Assembly: GCF_905163445.1 (NCBI RefSeq)
Contig: NC_053202.1
Location: forward strand, 5,208,001-5,272,000
DNA: 64,000 bases
Source of the DNA: Pararge aegeria
Taxonomy: Eukaryota; Arthropoda; Insecta; Lepidoptera; Nymphalidae
Direction of reading: 5' to 3'
Within the stretch, counting starts at the first letter, position 1. Each line of letters begins with the position of its first letter. Under the pieces are notes generated by a model that had not been told where the DNA came from, made no database searches, and saw nothing but the letters and a program-made list of their open reading frames with translations. Shown in pieces: positions 9,922 to 19,902 of the stretch. Both the position numbers and the translations under genes were made by a program.

Positions 9922-10737
9922 GTTTTCCTTAAAACTAGGCATTGCTTTAATCGAATGCCTAAGGATTTAGGCCATGTGTATGGACGTTAACGTTTCACCA
10001 ACTCTTGGGTGATATATATTGGTGAAAAAACGGTCGATGTATACCTAAGAAGCTCCTTAGATTAGGCGTTACTTATTTAGGCCTTGCCTTGTTTGTCGAT
10101 AATAAAAAGGGCATTAGATTACTTTCCCCGGCATAAAAAGATTTCCATATCCGTTTCGAGAATGATCGTCATCGTCAGTGCAAAAATTGTGCCGAGCATA
10201 GATAACAAATTAAGTAAACAAACAGACACACTCTCGCATTAATAGCATTAGTGAGTTTGTGAGCATTAAATTGAGATTTGCATATTTATTTTTACGATTG
10301 CGTTAAATAATAATTAATTTATCGGCCGTCCTGGGTCAATGCCGTACTTGATTCATAACAATTTTGCCTCAATTCTACATAATTCCAAGGTAAAATTATT
10401 GTTAAAATTAACGTTATTTATGAGGGAAAATAACCACATAATGAGTTAGAGATCGGATCATATGCGTAAGTATATTATAGCCATTATCATTTGTTACTTA
10501 TTGCATTTATCTAAAACGTAGTGATATATATGTTAGGTTTTATTGAGTATTACCCAAACGTTTTCGGTAAAGTTAAGCCGGGTAAACCTTTTTTATTCAA
10601 ACTTTCGACATTAACATATATATTTCGTTGTATCTTTTAAGTCGTTTAATGGACACTGCCGGATTTGGTATTTTTTTTTTTGCATGACATCTTGGGCTGC
10701 TTGTGAATCTCTGTGGCAAGTTTTATGTCTGTCCATC
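9922..10737. other. No recognisable gene
   Basis: Unclassified AT-rich sequence, apart from the roughly 65-bp duplicate near 10270 noted above. Confidence 0.4.
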
Positions 10738-10768
10738 TAGTGCAGGGTTTCCCAACCTTTTTTTGCCT
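10738..10768 (+). repeat. hAT-like terminal motif
   Basis: GTGCAGGGTTTCCCAACCTT followed by TTTTTGC resembles the terminal inverted repeat of hAT elements. I did not find the matching end nearby, so only one end can be claimed. Confidence 0.3.
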
Positions 10769-10769
10769 G

Positions 10770-11380
10770 CGACCCGTCTAAAAAGTGCAAAAGTCTAAAG
10801 TTCTGTGTGAGATTTCCTAGAGATTTCCTACCTACCTACGATTTATATGGTAAAGAAAGAGCTCGGAATCTAATGACAAGTCTGTTTCCCAGTATTGTCT
10901 TCCACGAAGGTGCGTATGTTTGTGTATTTTTGGTTCCTTTATATCTATGTAACACTAACACCGAACCACTGCTTGATTTAAAAATTTCTTTATTTTGTCA
11001 ATAAAATGTAACAAATGTAAAAATATTGCTGTAATATAAAATTAACAATAGTTAAAACTTATGTTATACTATTTTTCCTTATATAATCGTACTCGATCGC
11101 AAGCACATTATTGACAGATAAATTGTACAATACTTATAACTTGTACTATCGTCGATCTTACAATATAATTCTTATGCGTAGCTATATGGTTTTTAAGTAA
11201 AAACAAATTTTTATGTTACACATGGCGGATGGACATTAAAAAAAACCGAACCACTGTTTAAGCTGAAAAAGCCAAAACCTAACTAAAAGAAACATTTAAC
11301 AGACGAACCTGCTCGAGGTATTTCAAGCATGTATATATTAATGATGCTGGGACATCAGAACCACTTTAAAGAGCATAAGG
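10770..11380. other. No recognisable gene
   Basis: AT-rich. The short frame at 10807-11004 has no recognisable domain. Confidence 0.4.
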
Positions 11381-11384
11381 ATTT

Positions 11385-11700
11385 TATGACTGGTTGCATA
11401 CCCTGGTCAGAAACCCTGTGCACGCCATTGCACCAAGTGGAAGAAGTAAAAAAAATTATTTTCGTATAGGCTTTATTTATATGCGGTTTTAAACCTTCCT
11501 TATACAGCTTTCTCTGGGCGCGCATGTGCTGTGGTGTGCAAATTAATAGTTGGCGCGGTGCCCGCGGGCGGACGTCGCCTAGTCCACTGCACCATTGACC
11601 CGCACCGAGTAGGGTAGCTATGATCCTACTACACCAGGGCCCCACGCCTGCTGTTACAATAATTGTGTTTAAGTACTCGATCAATGACACCACAATGCTG
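11385..11700. other. GC-richer block of unknown origin
   Basis: GCGCGGTGCCCGCGGGCGGA and CCTGGTGTAGTAGG (minus) sit in an otherwise AT-rich area. A 112-codon minus frame (11355-11693) crosses it but shows no domain. The phrasing looks like an old repeat. The motif at 11391-11432 matches the MITE-like family of 45486. Confidence 0.35.
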
Positions 11701-11740
11701 AATTCATTATTACTTTATTTTGTTATTAATTTATTACACA

Positions 11741-12131
11741 CTAGCGTACCCAGCCCGCTTCGCCGAGCTAGATTATGCTTTATTTTATTTAAACAATAAA
11801 CTTACATCATTAAATTTTGAATTTAAGTCTCATAATATATTATATCATTTATTTCTCTCCGTATTCATTCTCTTCTATTCTCTTCTCGAGCGGGTGAAGA
11901 TCATTATATACACCCATGTACACAGAAAAATAGAATATCATCATAGTAAATAAAAGCTGTATTTGACAGTTTGACAGTTCAAAAGTAGGAGTGCCCCGAT
12001 CGTCACCAAACTTTACAAGATTACTCGCCACGTCAATCCGGAGATTCCCTGAAAGTTTCATTGAAATCGGTCCAGCCGTTTCGGAGCCTATACGGAACAT
12101 ACCCACACACTTCTTTTATATATTTAGAAGA
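11741..12131 (-). mobile_element. Non-autonomous Helitron, 391 bp
   Basis: On the plus strand it starts CTAGCGTACCCAGCCCGCTT after A (11740) and ends AAGA before T (12132). Reversed, this is A^TCTTC...CTAG^T, the expected Helitron insertion site. The body holds CAGCCGTTTCGGAGCCTATA. The minus frame at 11849-12106 is a by-product. Confidence 0.7.
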
Positions 12132-12235
12132 TTTTAGTTTAAATGCAAACCGAAATATTACTTTACAGGCTTTAGAGGCACATTATTTACGGTCGCCAAA
12201 CCTTAAAACCCCCAAAAATAACCTATGTTCAAAAA

Positions 12236-12385
12236 CAAAACTAAATAAAAACCAGAACGTCTTCGACACCACCGCAGCGAGGCACAGTACCTAATATGCT
12301 GGCAGCGTTGCGCCTTTGAATGGCCAAACTAACTTGCCCGCTCTAGGATCATCGGTAGACTCGTTAACCCTTTTTGACAAATCTT
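12236..12385 (+). repeat. Dispersed repeat E
   Basis: CGTCTTCGACACCACCGCAG, CTTTGAATGGCCAAACTAAC and GTAGACTCGTTAACCC recur at 49300-49437 in the same order, so this is a repeat family. Its class is unknown. Confidence 0.55.
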
Positions 12386-12409
12386 TAAAAAGAGCTCGAG
12401 CCCACGGTT

Positions 12410-12560
12410 CTTACGGTCCCAAAGTCAAGTTTCTCTGAAGAAAAATAGATAATCGAAACGATGCTAAATACCGCATCAAAATCTATTGCGTGGTTAATAA
12501 TTAGATGATAAAAAGACAGACGGGAACACGACTCTGTTTTATACTATGTTGGTATTATGC
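12410..12560. repeat. Probable dispersed element fragment
   Basis: GATAATCGAAACGATGCTAA, CTATTGCGTGGTTAATAATT and AAAAGACAGACGGGAACACG read like a common lepidopteran non-autonomous element. GGGACACGAC recurs near 63962. Boundaries not determined. Confidence 0.3.
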
Positions 12561-12582
12561 AATTAAATATAACCTACTTTTA

Positions 12583-12695
12583 CCGTGAAGGGGCACATCA
12601 AAGATACATGCATGGCTGAGAGAGCAGTTCTTCATAATGTACTCAAAGGTGCCCCAATCGCACTTGGCCAGCGTGGTGGACTAAGGCTTTTGACC
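12583..12695 (+). mobile_element. SINE-B 3' half, degenerate
   Basis: GTGAAGGGGCACATCAAAGA, TTCTTCATAATGTACTCAAA, then GGCCAGCGTGGTGGACTAAG. It lacks the tRNA head and the GAT tail. Confidence 0.55.
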
Positions 12696-12776
12696 AAAAT
12701 TGATTCCGGTAATTTTTTCAGTGAGTTTATATTAATACTAAGTTTAGGCGTCAGTGGTCAAACCTACTTGACCTTT

Positions 12777-13055
12777 GACGGCCGATTGGCGCAGTTTGCA
12801 GCGACCCTGCTTTCTGAGTCCAAGGCCGTGGGTTCGATTCCCACTACTGGAAAACGTTTGTGTGATTGAGCATGAATGTTTTTCAGTGTCTGGGTGTTGT
12901 TTATATGTATATTCTAAGTATTTATGTATATAATTCATAAAAATATTCATCAGGCATCTTAGTACCCATAACACAAGCTACGCTTACTTTGGGGCTAGAT
13001 GGCGATGTGTGTATTGTCGTAGTATATTTATTTATTATTTATTTATTTATTATTA
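12777..13055 (+). mobile_element. SINE-A, full length
   Basis: tRNA-derived head GACGGCCGATTGGCGCAGTT (A-box) with B-box GGGTTCGATTCCC. The body has GTTTTTCAGTGTCTGGGTG and CCCATAACACAAGCTACGCT, then GGGGCTAGATGGCGATGTGT, and the tail is a TTTAT run. It resembles the abundant nymphalid tRNA-SINE often called Metulj; that name is from memory. Confidence 0.85.
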
Positions 13056-13284
13056 CTATAAATGTTGTAATTTTTATGGAACAATAAAGAAGTTATTTTA
13101 AAAGTACTAACCCGGGAGTAAAAGTAGAGAATGTCTTTTATATATCATATTTATCCTTAAACTCTAAAAGTTTTCCTTATATATAGAACAATTGGAATTT
13201 TGTAGAATTTTGTAGTTTATTGTCGGTTTACCTCATTAAATTTGTAATTAGTTTTGTTAAACTAATTAGCAAGTAGTTTAAATT

Positions 13285-13470
13285 AAGCGGTTATAGCCTA
13301 GTGGTTAAAATTCGGCTTCACTTTCGGGGGTCCGAGATGGAATCCCAGCACACACTTCTAACTTTTCTCAGTAATTAACCTTTTAAGCATTTAAAATATC
13401 AATTTATCTAACGGTGAAGGAAAACATGGTGGGGAAACCTGCTTTGCCTGAGAGAAAGTACTTTTTCATA
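13285..13470 (+). mobile_element. SINE-B head
   Basis: GCGGTTATAGCCTAGTGGTT (A-box), then TTCACTTTCGGGGGTCCGAG, a B-box weakened to GATGGAATCCC, and AACGGTGAAGGAAAACATGG. It breaks off at about 13460. Confidence 0.75.
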
Positions 13471-13504
13471 ATATAATAATTCAATATAATAATAATAATT
13501 CTCT

Positions 13505-13900
13505 ATTTAGTAACAAAGTCAAAGTCAAAGTCAAAAATATATTTATTCAAGTAGGCCCATAGGTGGCACTTTTGATGCTCACATAAGAATTACACGGTAG
13601 TGAGATGATGGCGATAACTACATTCGTAAACTTAAAACTATAGCAACGAGGGTTCCAAACGCGTCCTGGTCTAAGAAGAAGCCCACAACAAACTTAGCCG
13701 GGTGTTTTTTTTATTTGTTATCACCATCTCACAATGTCATTTTAAATTTTTAGAAGAGCAACCTGGTTAGAGCAATAATTTACACCCAAGCATTTTTATC
13801 GATAACGTAGTCCTTTATACTATCATAGGACTTTTCTATAAGCTTACGTTTAATACAAACTTTGAACTTATTATTTTAACTATGACACATCTACACGAAA
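13505..13900 (-). mobile_element. LINE-A 3' end, about 0.4 kb
   Basis: On the minus strand it ends with ATATATTTTTGACTTTGACT, a (TTTGAC)n tail, preceded by AAAAGTGCCACCTATGGGCC and GCGTTTGGAACCCTCGTTGC. Six copies lie in the window. No ORF is left. The clade is not certain (CR1- or jockey-like). Confidence 0.7.
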
Positions 13901-14384
13901 AAAAAATACATGAGATATTACCTAATGTTAAATATGGGAAATGCTTAAATCGGAGGCCCTAATGATTTAAGTGTTGCTTGGAGAAAAAAAATCGTTTCAA
14001 CAACTCTTAAATAATGGCTAACGACGTTAGGCGCCATCTAAAGTTACGACACCGATTCGCCGGTGCTTACTGTTTAAGGAGCTCGCAAAGTGACTTTAAA
14101 TTTAACAGATAAAAAAAAATTAATAACCTTCAATATATACGTAAAATTAAATATAAAAAAAAAGTTACAAATTAGAATTTCTGCCTCCAGGCAGCCTTAC
14201 ATGGAGTTTTTAATACATAGCTTGTAAATTGGAGAGTTAGAACGCCGTTACTGCTTACCCACATTCCTTAAATCAAGGATGCTATTCGTTTTTTTCTATT
14301 GGCAAAAAAGTCATCAGCATGAGCCCTCCCGAACATTTTAGATGCGCTACAAAAACGTGGTAAGCCCAACATCAATCTGAAACC
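13901..14384. other. No recognisable feature
   Basis: Unclassified, with poly(A) stretches at 14110 and 14155. No gene signal. Confidence 0.4.
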
Positions 14385-14490
14385 ATAATGTTCTCAAAGG
14401 CGTCTGAAATCCACCAATCCGCAATGGACCAGCGTGGTGAACTACGGCCTAAATCCTGCCAATTGTGGAAGGAGACCCGTGGCTGGATTT
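14385..14490 (+). mobile_element. SINE-B 3' fragment
   Basis: ATAATGTTCTCAAAGGCGTC, then CCACCAATCCGCAATGGACC and GTGGTGAACTACGGCCTAAA. Confidence 0.65.
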
Positions 14491-14942
14491 TGATACAATT
14501 TGTTTATACATTGATCCAAAAAAACACTCGTAATGGTTTAATTTATATTCCTAGGTACAAAAAATTAAAGCTAAGCTAAGCTAAGCCCTAAGCTCTAAAA
14601 TCTCCCTAAAATCTTTTGCGTTAAATTGACAGTTCATTGAGTTAGATTGAATTACAGCATACACAAAAGTCCATATTTGACGCAGGGAAAACCGCGGTGT
14701 ACATCTAATAAATTAACAAAATTAATGTCTATATCCTTATATGAACAGTGCAGTGCATTAATTAATAAAACCAAAATTTGTGAAGGGAAAAGTAACACTT
14801 TAAAATCTTAAGGAAAACATTGTTGTTATATTACCTAATCCTTCATAGTTAAGTTTTCCTTAATAAAGATTTTTCCTTTAAACATTTTGCCCAACACAAA
14901 GCGAAAATTAACGACGTGTACCTACCTACATATATCCATTTT
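14491..14942. other. No recognisable feature
   Basis: AT-rich. A short CTAAG run at 14570-14592 is the only structure noted. Confidence 0.4.
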
Positions 14943-15275
14943 GAGTTAAATAAAAAATAAAATAAAATATCTTTATTTTCAAAAAGATTACAAAAATCAA
15001 TTGCTAGTGGTCTCCACTCTAGGTAGCCTGTATCGTGGAGACCATGAAAGACTTCTCTTTTAGATTAACATAGGACTAGGAGACTTCCTTTTATGATTTA
15101 AATATTTATATTTTATAGATACCAAGATACAATTAGATATATACATTGAGGTAGGGTATAATAAATAAATATATAAATTTATATATATAAATATGTTAGT
15201 TAGAGAGTATGTGTATTGTGTAAGCAGGCTCGCATTTCTTCGCTCTAGTAGACTTCAGATATGTAAATCCTGATA
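14943..15275 (-). mobile_element. Probable LINE 3' UTR, reversed
   Basis: It opens with AATATCTTTATTTTCAAAAA, the reverse of a polyadenylation-type LINE end. It also holds an 8-bp stem GGTCTCCA/TGGAGACC (15009-15043). No coding remnant found. Confidence 0.35.
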
Positions 15276-15335
15276 TTGAAAAAGAGCAACTGCACAGTTT
15301 TTTTTCGGCTTCTTCAGGACAGAATCGCCTAACCA
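15276..15335 (+). mobile_element. LINE-B tail, 5' part only
   Basis: TTGAAAAAGAGCAACTGCAC, then TTTTCGGCTTCTTCAGGACA, matching the start of the LINE-B terminal block. Confidence 0.5.
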
Positions 15336-15714
15336 AAAGATTGACTTCTTCAAGTGATCATAAAATTAACCTTCATAATATTGTTGCAGTCCAGTTTGCG
15401 TATTAACATGTACTTAGTAGTCAATCGTAAGTAAATATATTTTATTATGCAACGCCTGCAGTTTGTTTCCTCGTATTTTCCTAATCCTAAGATTCCCAAA
15501 ACTCATAGTCGTATGCAATTAAAGATAAAGAGTATCGTACTAATATACTACTGTGTATACTACTGATATAATATTGACATTTGCTTCTCTTTCATGCAAA
15601 ATAACTGAACGATTTTACTTTTTACTTTTTTACTAACTGCTTACTTTTTTTACTGCATTACTGAAATTTGCAATAGTGATAGATTTTATCCTTGTTTTTT
15701 CGTTTTAATCCTCA
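15336..15714. other. No recognisable feature
   Basis: AT-rich sequence. No family motif. Confidence 0.4.
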
Positions 15715-15950
15715 TGGATACCACCGCACCACGGGGAGTCACAGTGGTTATGTCAAACTCGTACCGGCTAAAACACCACGGTGTGCCAACAAGTCGCCTG
15801 GTGGCAGGGCCACGGGATCGCTTTCGCACACAACCGCGATTCAAGATAGATTTTAACCTGGATTAACTTATAGGCTACTTTTTACCACGGAGAAGATCAA
15901 TGGTTCCCTCGCAATCTGTGAACAACTAAACTACAAAATAAAAAATAAAA
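15715..15950. repeat. Possible dispersed element
   Basis: ACCGCACCACGGGGAGTCAC, CGGGATCGCTTTCGCACACA and GATTCAAGATAGATTTTAAC with TAACTTATAGGCTACTTTTT read like a lepidopteran non-autonomous transposon. Only one copy is in this window. Confidence 0.35.
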
Positions 15951-16365
15951 TAAAAAATGATTAGATATAGATTGATACTAAAAGCACCCCGCGGCCCTCG
16001 CTACGAACGAATATTTTCACGGAATTGCTATAAAAAAAATTGCTTGTACAGACCTATGCTCGAAGGGTGAATCCAAAAATTTTTTTGTCAGTTCGTTTTA
16101 TTTTTTGTTTATTTTTGATTAAACGCAGGGAGAACAAATCTAGCCAAAAATCATACTGCACCTACTAATAAGCAAGGTTGGAAGCGTGCAGGGCCAAGGA
16201 AAGTGCATAGCATAGAGAATGATCTAGGAACGTGCCTAGGTTGCCTAACTATTGGGCGACGTTCCTAGGCGAGGCGCGTTACGCCTAGACAATGAGATGA
16301 CCGACTGTGGCAGCCATTATTCAAGTTCTAGTAATCCCATGACATAATCTACATTATTTTTTTAT
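15951..16365. other. No recognisable gene
   Basis: It contains CTAGGAACGT at 16227 and its inverse ACGTTCCTAG at 16258. The two are separated by about 20 bp that are partly self-similar (CCTAGG repeats). No gene. Confidence 0.4.
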
Positions 16366-17275
16366 TTATTATGTTGTTTGTTTTGACGCACTAGTTGTGT
16401 TACCGCATTGTTTCATTAGTTAAATTTATTGTGATTTTTCTCTGTGGTATTCCAATATAGTGTATTCATTCATTCAATCGTTCATTCACTATGGAGTATG
16501 GACGTATCTATAATGTTAGTGATATATAAGTGCAAATGTACACAAAACTCTACTAACCCAATTTTTATATATGTATATTTATTACATTTATTGGTGTAAA
16601 TTATTTTATGTATAAGTATGTATTTAATCGGATGTATTTATATAATTTAAAAAAAAATAACACCTGCAGTCCATTCTCCTCTTTATTATGTTGTTTGTTT
16701 TGACGCACTAGTTGTGTTGTGTGTTGTTTTACCGCATTGTATCATTAGTACCAATAAAGTGTATTCATTCATTCAATAGTGATATATCGGCGTAAATTCT
16801 TCTGTAGACAGATCCTTATTTAACCCAATTTTAATACATATTTATCACATTGAAAGTGTTAATTATTTTATATATTAGTATGTCGTCAATTGGATGTATA
16901 TACTTTTAAAAAATTGTAACACCTGCAGTCCATTCTCCTCTTTATTATGTTGTTTGTTTTGTGTTGTGTATTGTTTTCTGACCGCTTTGTTTTACTGGTT
17001 TAATTTATTGTGACTTTTCTCTGTGGTATACCAATTAATCATTCATTCACTAAGGAAGTAATGTCAGTGATATATCGATCGGTGAAAATTCTTCAGTACA
17101 CAAATTTATATATATTAATTTAATGTAATAATATATATAATAAATTAAATAATTATATGTATTATTACATTTATTATTGTTAATTATTTTCTGTATTAGT
17201 ATGTTGTTGTTCGGATGTATATACTTTAAAAAAATTGTAACACCTTCAGTCCATTTTCCTTTTGTTTTCCTAATT
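16366..17275 (+). repeat. Tandem array of a roughly 0.3-kb LINE-like 3' unit, three units
   Basis: TTATTATGTTGTTTGTTTT recurs at 16366, 16683 and 16942. Each is followed by CGCATTGT/CGCTTTGT, then a TGTGGTATTCCAATATAGTG-type motif and CATTCATTCA. Each unit closes with AACACCTGCAGTCCATTCTC (last one AACACCTTCAGTCCATTTTC). Spacings are 317, 259 and about 315 bp. The motifs look like a LINE 3' UTR repeated head to tail. Confidence 0.75.
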
Positions 17276-17400
17276 ACATAAGGTTGCCTGGCAGAGAGTG
17301 GTCTTAACTCATAAGGCCACCTTTAGTATTCTACTTTTTTCTTTATGTTAACTTAATGTGGTGTAAAATTATATAGTAATAATAATCATAATAAAGAATG
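17276..17400 (+). mobile_element. LINE-C 3' end
   Basis: AAGGTTGCCTGGCAGAGAGT, then CTCATAAGGCCACCTTTAGT and GTGGTGTAAAATTATATAG before an AATAATAATCATAATAAAG end. Confidence 0.6.
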
Positions 17401-17515
17401 GAAAGATCTTAATTTAAAAGTAGTTCTATCCTGTTCTCAATGTTCTCTAAAGAGAATTAAAGCTCTATTTAGACTTGCCAATTTAATTGACTTTTAAAAA
17501 TTTGTATACAACAGG

Positions 17516-17680
17516 TCAACAGGTCCTCAAAGGTGTGTGGAGTCCACCAATCCGCACTGGACCAGCGTGGTGTCCACCACGCTGGTCCAGTGCGGATTGG
17601 TGGACGGCTTTAACCCCTTCTCACTGTGAGAGGACGTAGGTCGTAGGTCGGTAATGGATTAATATGATGATGACGATACA
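17516..17680 (+). mobile_element. SINE-B 3' part carrying a fold-back
   Basis: CCTCAAAGGTGTGTGGAGTC leads into the hairpin 17542-17605, then CCCCTTCTCACTGTGAGAGG and the tail GGTAATGGATTAATATGATG. Confidence 0.7.
17542..17605. repeat. Perfect 31-bp inverted repeat, 2-nt loop
   Basis: Arms 17542-17572 and 17575-17605 are exact reverse complements separated by TC. The left arm begins GTCCACCAATCCGCACTGGA, ordinary SINE-B sequence. The right arm is an inverted extra copy. Confidence 0.92.
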
Positions 17681-17699
17681 TATGTATATAAATATATTT

Positions 17700-17965
17700 T
17701 AATAAATAAATATATATGAACTATATACACACGTTGCCATCTAGCCCCAAAATAAGCATAGCTTGTGTTATGGGTACTGAGACGACTGATATATATTTTT
17801 ATGAATAAAATATACATAAATACTTATAGGTAATATACGGATAAACACCCAGACACTGAAAAACATTCATGTTCATCACACCAACATTTTAAAGTTGTGG
17901 GAATCGAATTCGAATCGTTGTGGGCCTTTGACTCAGAAAGCAGGGTCGCTGCCCACTGCGCCAGT
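17700..17965 (-). mobile_element. SINE-A, near full length
   Basis: Reverse of ACACAAGCTATGCTTATTTT (17754) through ATTCATGTTCATCACACCAA to CCACTGCGCCAGT. The head carries a small duplication in the B-box region (GAATCGAATTCGAATCGTTG). It abuts the RTE tail at 17966. Confidence 0.8.
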
Positions 17966-18320
17966 CATCATCGTCATCATCACCTCAACCAATTGACGTC
18001 CACTGCTGGACATAGGTCTTTTGTAGGGAGTTTCATAATACACGGTTCTGGGCTGCTTGCCTCCAGCGGCTCCCAGCTACTTGCCTGTATTCATCTGTCC
18101 ACCTCGTTGGGGGCGACCTACGCTGCGTTTACCGGTGCGGGGACGCTATTCCAGCACCTTAAGAGCTTCGAGACTCGCTGAGCTATGTCGGTAACTTTAC
18201 CTATTTGATCACGTAGAGATACTCCTAACATAGCTCTTTCCATCGCCCGCTGAGTGACTCTGAGCCTTCTTATGAGGCCATATGGGCCTCATAAATAAGT
18301 ATTGAAAGGCAAATGCTGTT
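17966..18320 (-). pseudogene. RTE-type LINE ORF fragment, internally deleted
   Basis: On the minus strand the frame reads RRLRVTQRAMERAMLGVSLR, then KVTDIAQRVSKL, then (after a deletion and a stop) RPRTGKRSVGRPQRGGQMNT-like sequence and YVQQWTSIG-like sequence before the (GAT)n tail at 17966. Relative to the family it has lost the segment between SKL and VLEW. A short fold-back at 18270-18294 marks its 5' limit. Confidence 0.7.
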
Positions 18321-18524
18321 TTTAGCCGGCTTCTTAGTAATACATCTCATAACATGAGTAAGTAACAGACTTTCGTCCCTGACTCATTTATGAGGCAGCA
18401 AGCTCGGAAACATCGCTAATTAAAAGTTACATCAAAACGGATGTCAAACGCGTGGTTCGAATAACCATATTCGCTGCGTGAGAATAGAAATGGTAAAGGA
18501 TTATTTATTGTGTTATTGCCAACT

Positions 18525-18605
18525 GCTTCGTTGGTCTGTTAGCATGCTTAACAACGGCTCTGGGTTCGAATCCTGGGTCAGGGCAAAAAATTTTAGGTAT
18601 TGTGT
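18525..18605 (+). mobile_element. SINE-F-like tRNA head
   Basis: CTTCGTTGGTCTGTTAGCAT (A-box-like) and GGGTTCGAATCCTGGGTCAG (B-box), followed by TTAGGTATTGTGTTTTTC. This is a tRNA-derived SINE head. The acceptor stem does not close, so it is not a tRNA. Confidence 0.6.
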
Positions 18606-18629
18606 TTTTCCGATTTAACCAATTACAAT

Positions 18630-18850
18630 ACGGGGCACAGGTTTCCTCCCAGGAAGGACTCTCTCTCCAGGACTTAGGCTTTGGAAGGGTAGTCCACCAC
18701 GCTGGCCAAGTGCGGTTGTTAGAAGCGGCGGTTGTAGTTCACATTCATTTGAGAACTTTATGGAAACCTCAACGGGTTAAAGTAAGTGATGTTTTTATTG
18801 CTTTAATTTAAAATAACGCGCGTAACTCCGAAAAGTTAGGTGTTAGGTGC
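18630..18850 (-). mobile_element. SINE-B, internal part
   Basis: TAGTCCACCACGCTGGCCAA, GAGAACTTTATGGAAACCTC, then CGCGTAACTCCGAAAAGTTA, read as reverse SINE-B. The head and tail are missing. Confidence 0.65.
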
Positions 18851-18853
18851 CAG

Positions 18854-19003
18854 GGAATTGGAAAGAAGGAAATAGGAAGTGAAATAAATTCAGAAAACCT
18901 AACCTCCATAATACTACAGGCATCAGAGAAATGGGAATCTATAAAAAAATACATGGAAGAGGTAATAAAAGGAAAGGAAAGGGACGAGAGAGAAGGAAGG
19001 TAA
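18854..19003 (+). pseudogene. C-terminal tail of an R1/I-like LINE ORF
   Basis: Forty-nine open codons give GIGKKEIGSEINSENLTSII, then LQASEKWESIKKYMEEVIKG and KERDEREGR, followed by a stop at 19001-19003. An amphipathic charged tail ending in KE-R-ER motifs after the last CCHC-like region is usual in R1/I-group pol proteins. Only this end survives, flanked by SINE-B and the LINE at 19024. Recalled family pattern; not searched. Confidence 0.45.
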
Positions 19004-19023
19004 AAGGACAACGAAATTAGTGG

Positions 19024-19640
19024 TAGGCCAAATCAAATCAAATCAAATCCTTTTATTTGCATAAAACATTGTAGGTATACATGATTAGTCATAATATATG
19101 ACATGCAAATCTTAATTTAAACAAATTCATTTATGTAATAATTAAAAAAACGTCAAAATAGACATAATCAAAATAATCAAAATAATCGGCTGAGTATAGT
19201 AAAATTTCATTAATTTTACTGTATGGAATAATAAAAATGGAATGTCAATTAAAAATATAATGTAAACTAATAATTATATTTTACTATAGAAGAACTCCCT
19301 TACCGAGCATTTATCAACCAACCAGTCACGTAATTTTGCCTTGAATTTCAAAAATGTCAAATCTTTAATAGCTATAGGCAATTTGTTGTAAATCAAAATC
19401 ATGGCAAGTACACTAACGTTTAGAAGGCAGGAGGGGTTTTTAGTCGGTAGGAGTCCGGCACTATCCATAGGGATGTCCATGAGGATTTTCCCCTCCTAAT
19501 TATAAAAAAAGGTGCCAGAGAAAGTATAGTGTAGTGGGCCGGTAATGGCAGGCTGGAGTTGGATATTGGCGCCGTGAACTCCTGTGCCTTAAGGACGTTA
19601 AGCTGTCGATCCCGCTTATTATCACTTATTAGTGACAACA
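19024..19640 (-). mobile_element. LINE-G (CR1-like), 5'-truncated
   Basis: On the minus strand it ends at 19024-19050 with a (TTTGAT)n run. It carries an ORF end at 19274-19480 and about 160 bp of further upstream sequence. The 3' UTR is AT-rich with no other copy in the window. Confidence 0.5.
19274..19480 (-). pseudogene. LINE-G reverse-transcriptase C-terminus
   Basis: The minus-strand frame ends LIYNKLPIAIKDLTFLKFKA, then KLRDWLVDKCSVREFFYSKI and stop. YNKLP...FK.KL..WL is the standard close of CR1-type LINE ORFs. The Met at the start of the frame is incidental; the palm domain is gone. Confidence 0.6.
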
Positions 19641-19679
19641 GTCTATTCTTTTATTATAGGCTGTTTATAATAATAATGA

Positions 19680-19899
19680 ATAAATAAAAATACAACGTCT
19701 ATACACACATCGCCATCTAGCCCCAAAGTAAGCGTAGCTTGTGTTATGGGTACTAAGATATAAATACTTATAATATACAGATAGACACCCAGACACTGAA
19801 AAACATCCATGTTCATTACATAAACATTTTCCAGTTGTGGGCCCACGGCCTTGGACTCAGAAAGCAGGGTCACTGCCGACTGCGCCAGTCGGCTGTCAA
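19680..19899 (-). mobile_element. SINE-A, body slightly deleted
   Basis: CACATCGCCATCTAGCCCCA, CCCAGACACTGAAAAACATC, then GCCTTGGACTCAGAAAGCAG and CTGCGCCAGTCGGCTGTCAA. The ATTCAT-rich middle is shortened and the B-box is lost. Confidence 0.8.
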
Positions 19900-19902
19900 A
19901 GC

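Noticed and set aside
10738..10768. Complete hAT transposon
   Set aside because: Only one terminal motif was found. No matching inverted end or 8-bp duplication within several kb.
11355..11693. 112-codon minus frame in the GC-richer block
   Set aside because: No recognisable domain, no codon pattern, and part of it matches a MITE-like motif.
12777..12860. tRNA gene at each SINE-A, SINE-B or SINE-C head
   Set aside because: A- and B-boxes are present, but the acceptor stem does not close and each continues into a SINE body.
17542..17605. Rho-independent terminator at the 31-bp hairpin and at other hairpins
   Set aside because: Bacterial terminators are not expected here, no U-tract follows, and one arm is SINE sequence.
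18808..19011. 67-codon minus frame MSFYLPSLSSLSFPFITSSM...
   Set aside because: Reverse shadow of the plus-strand charged LINE tail at 18854-19003.
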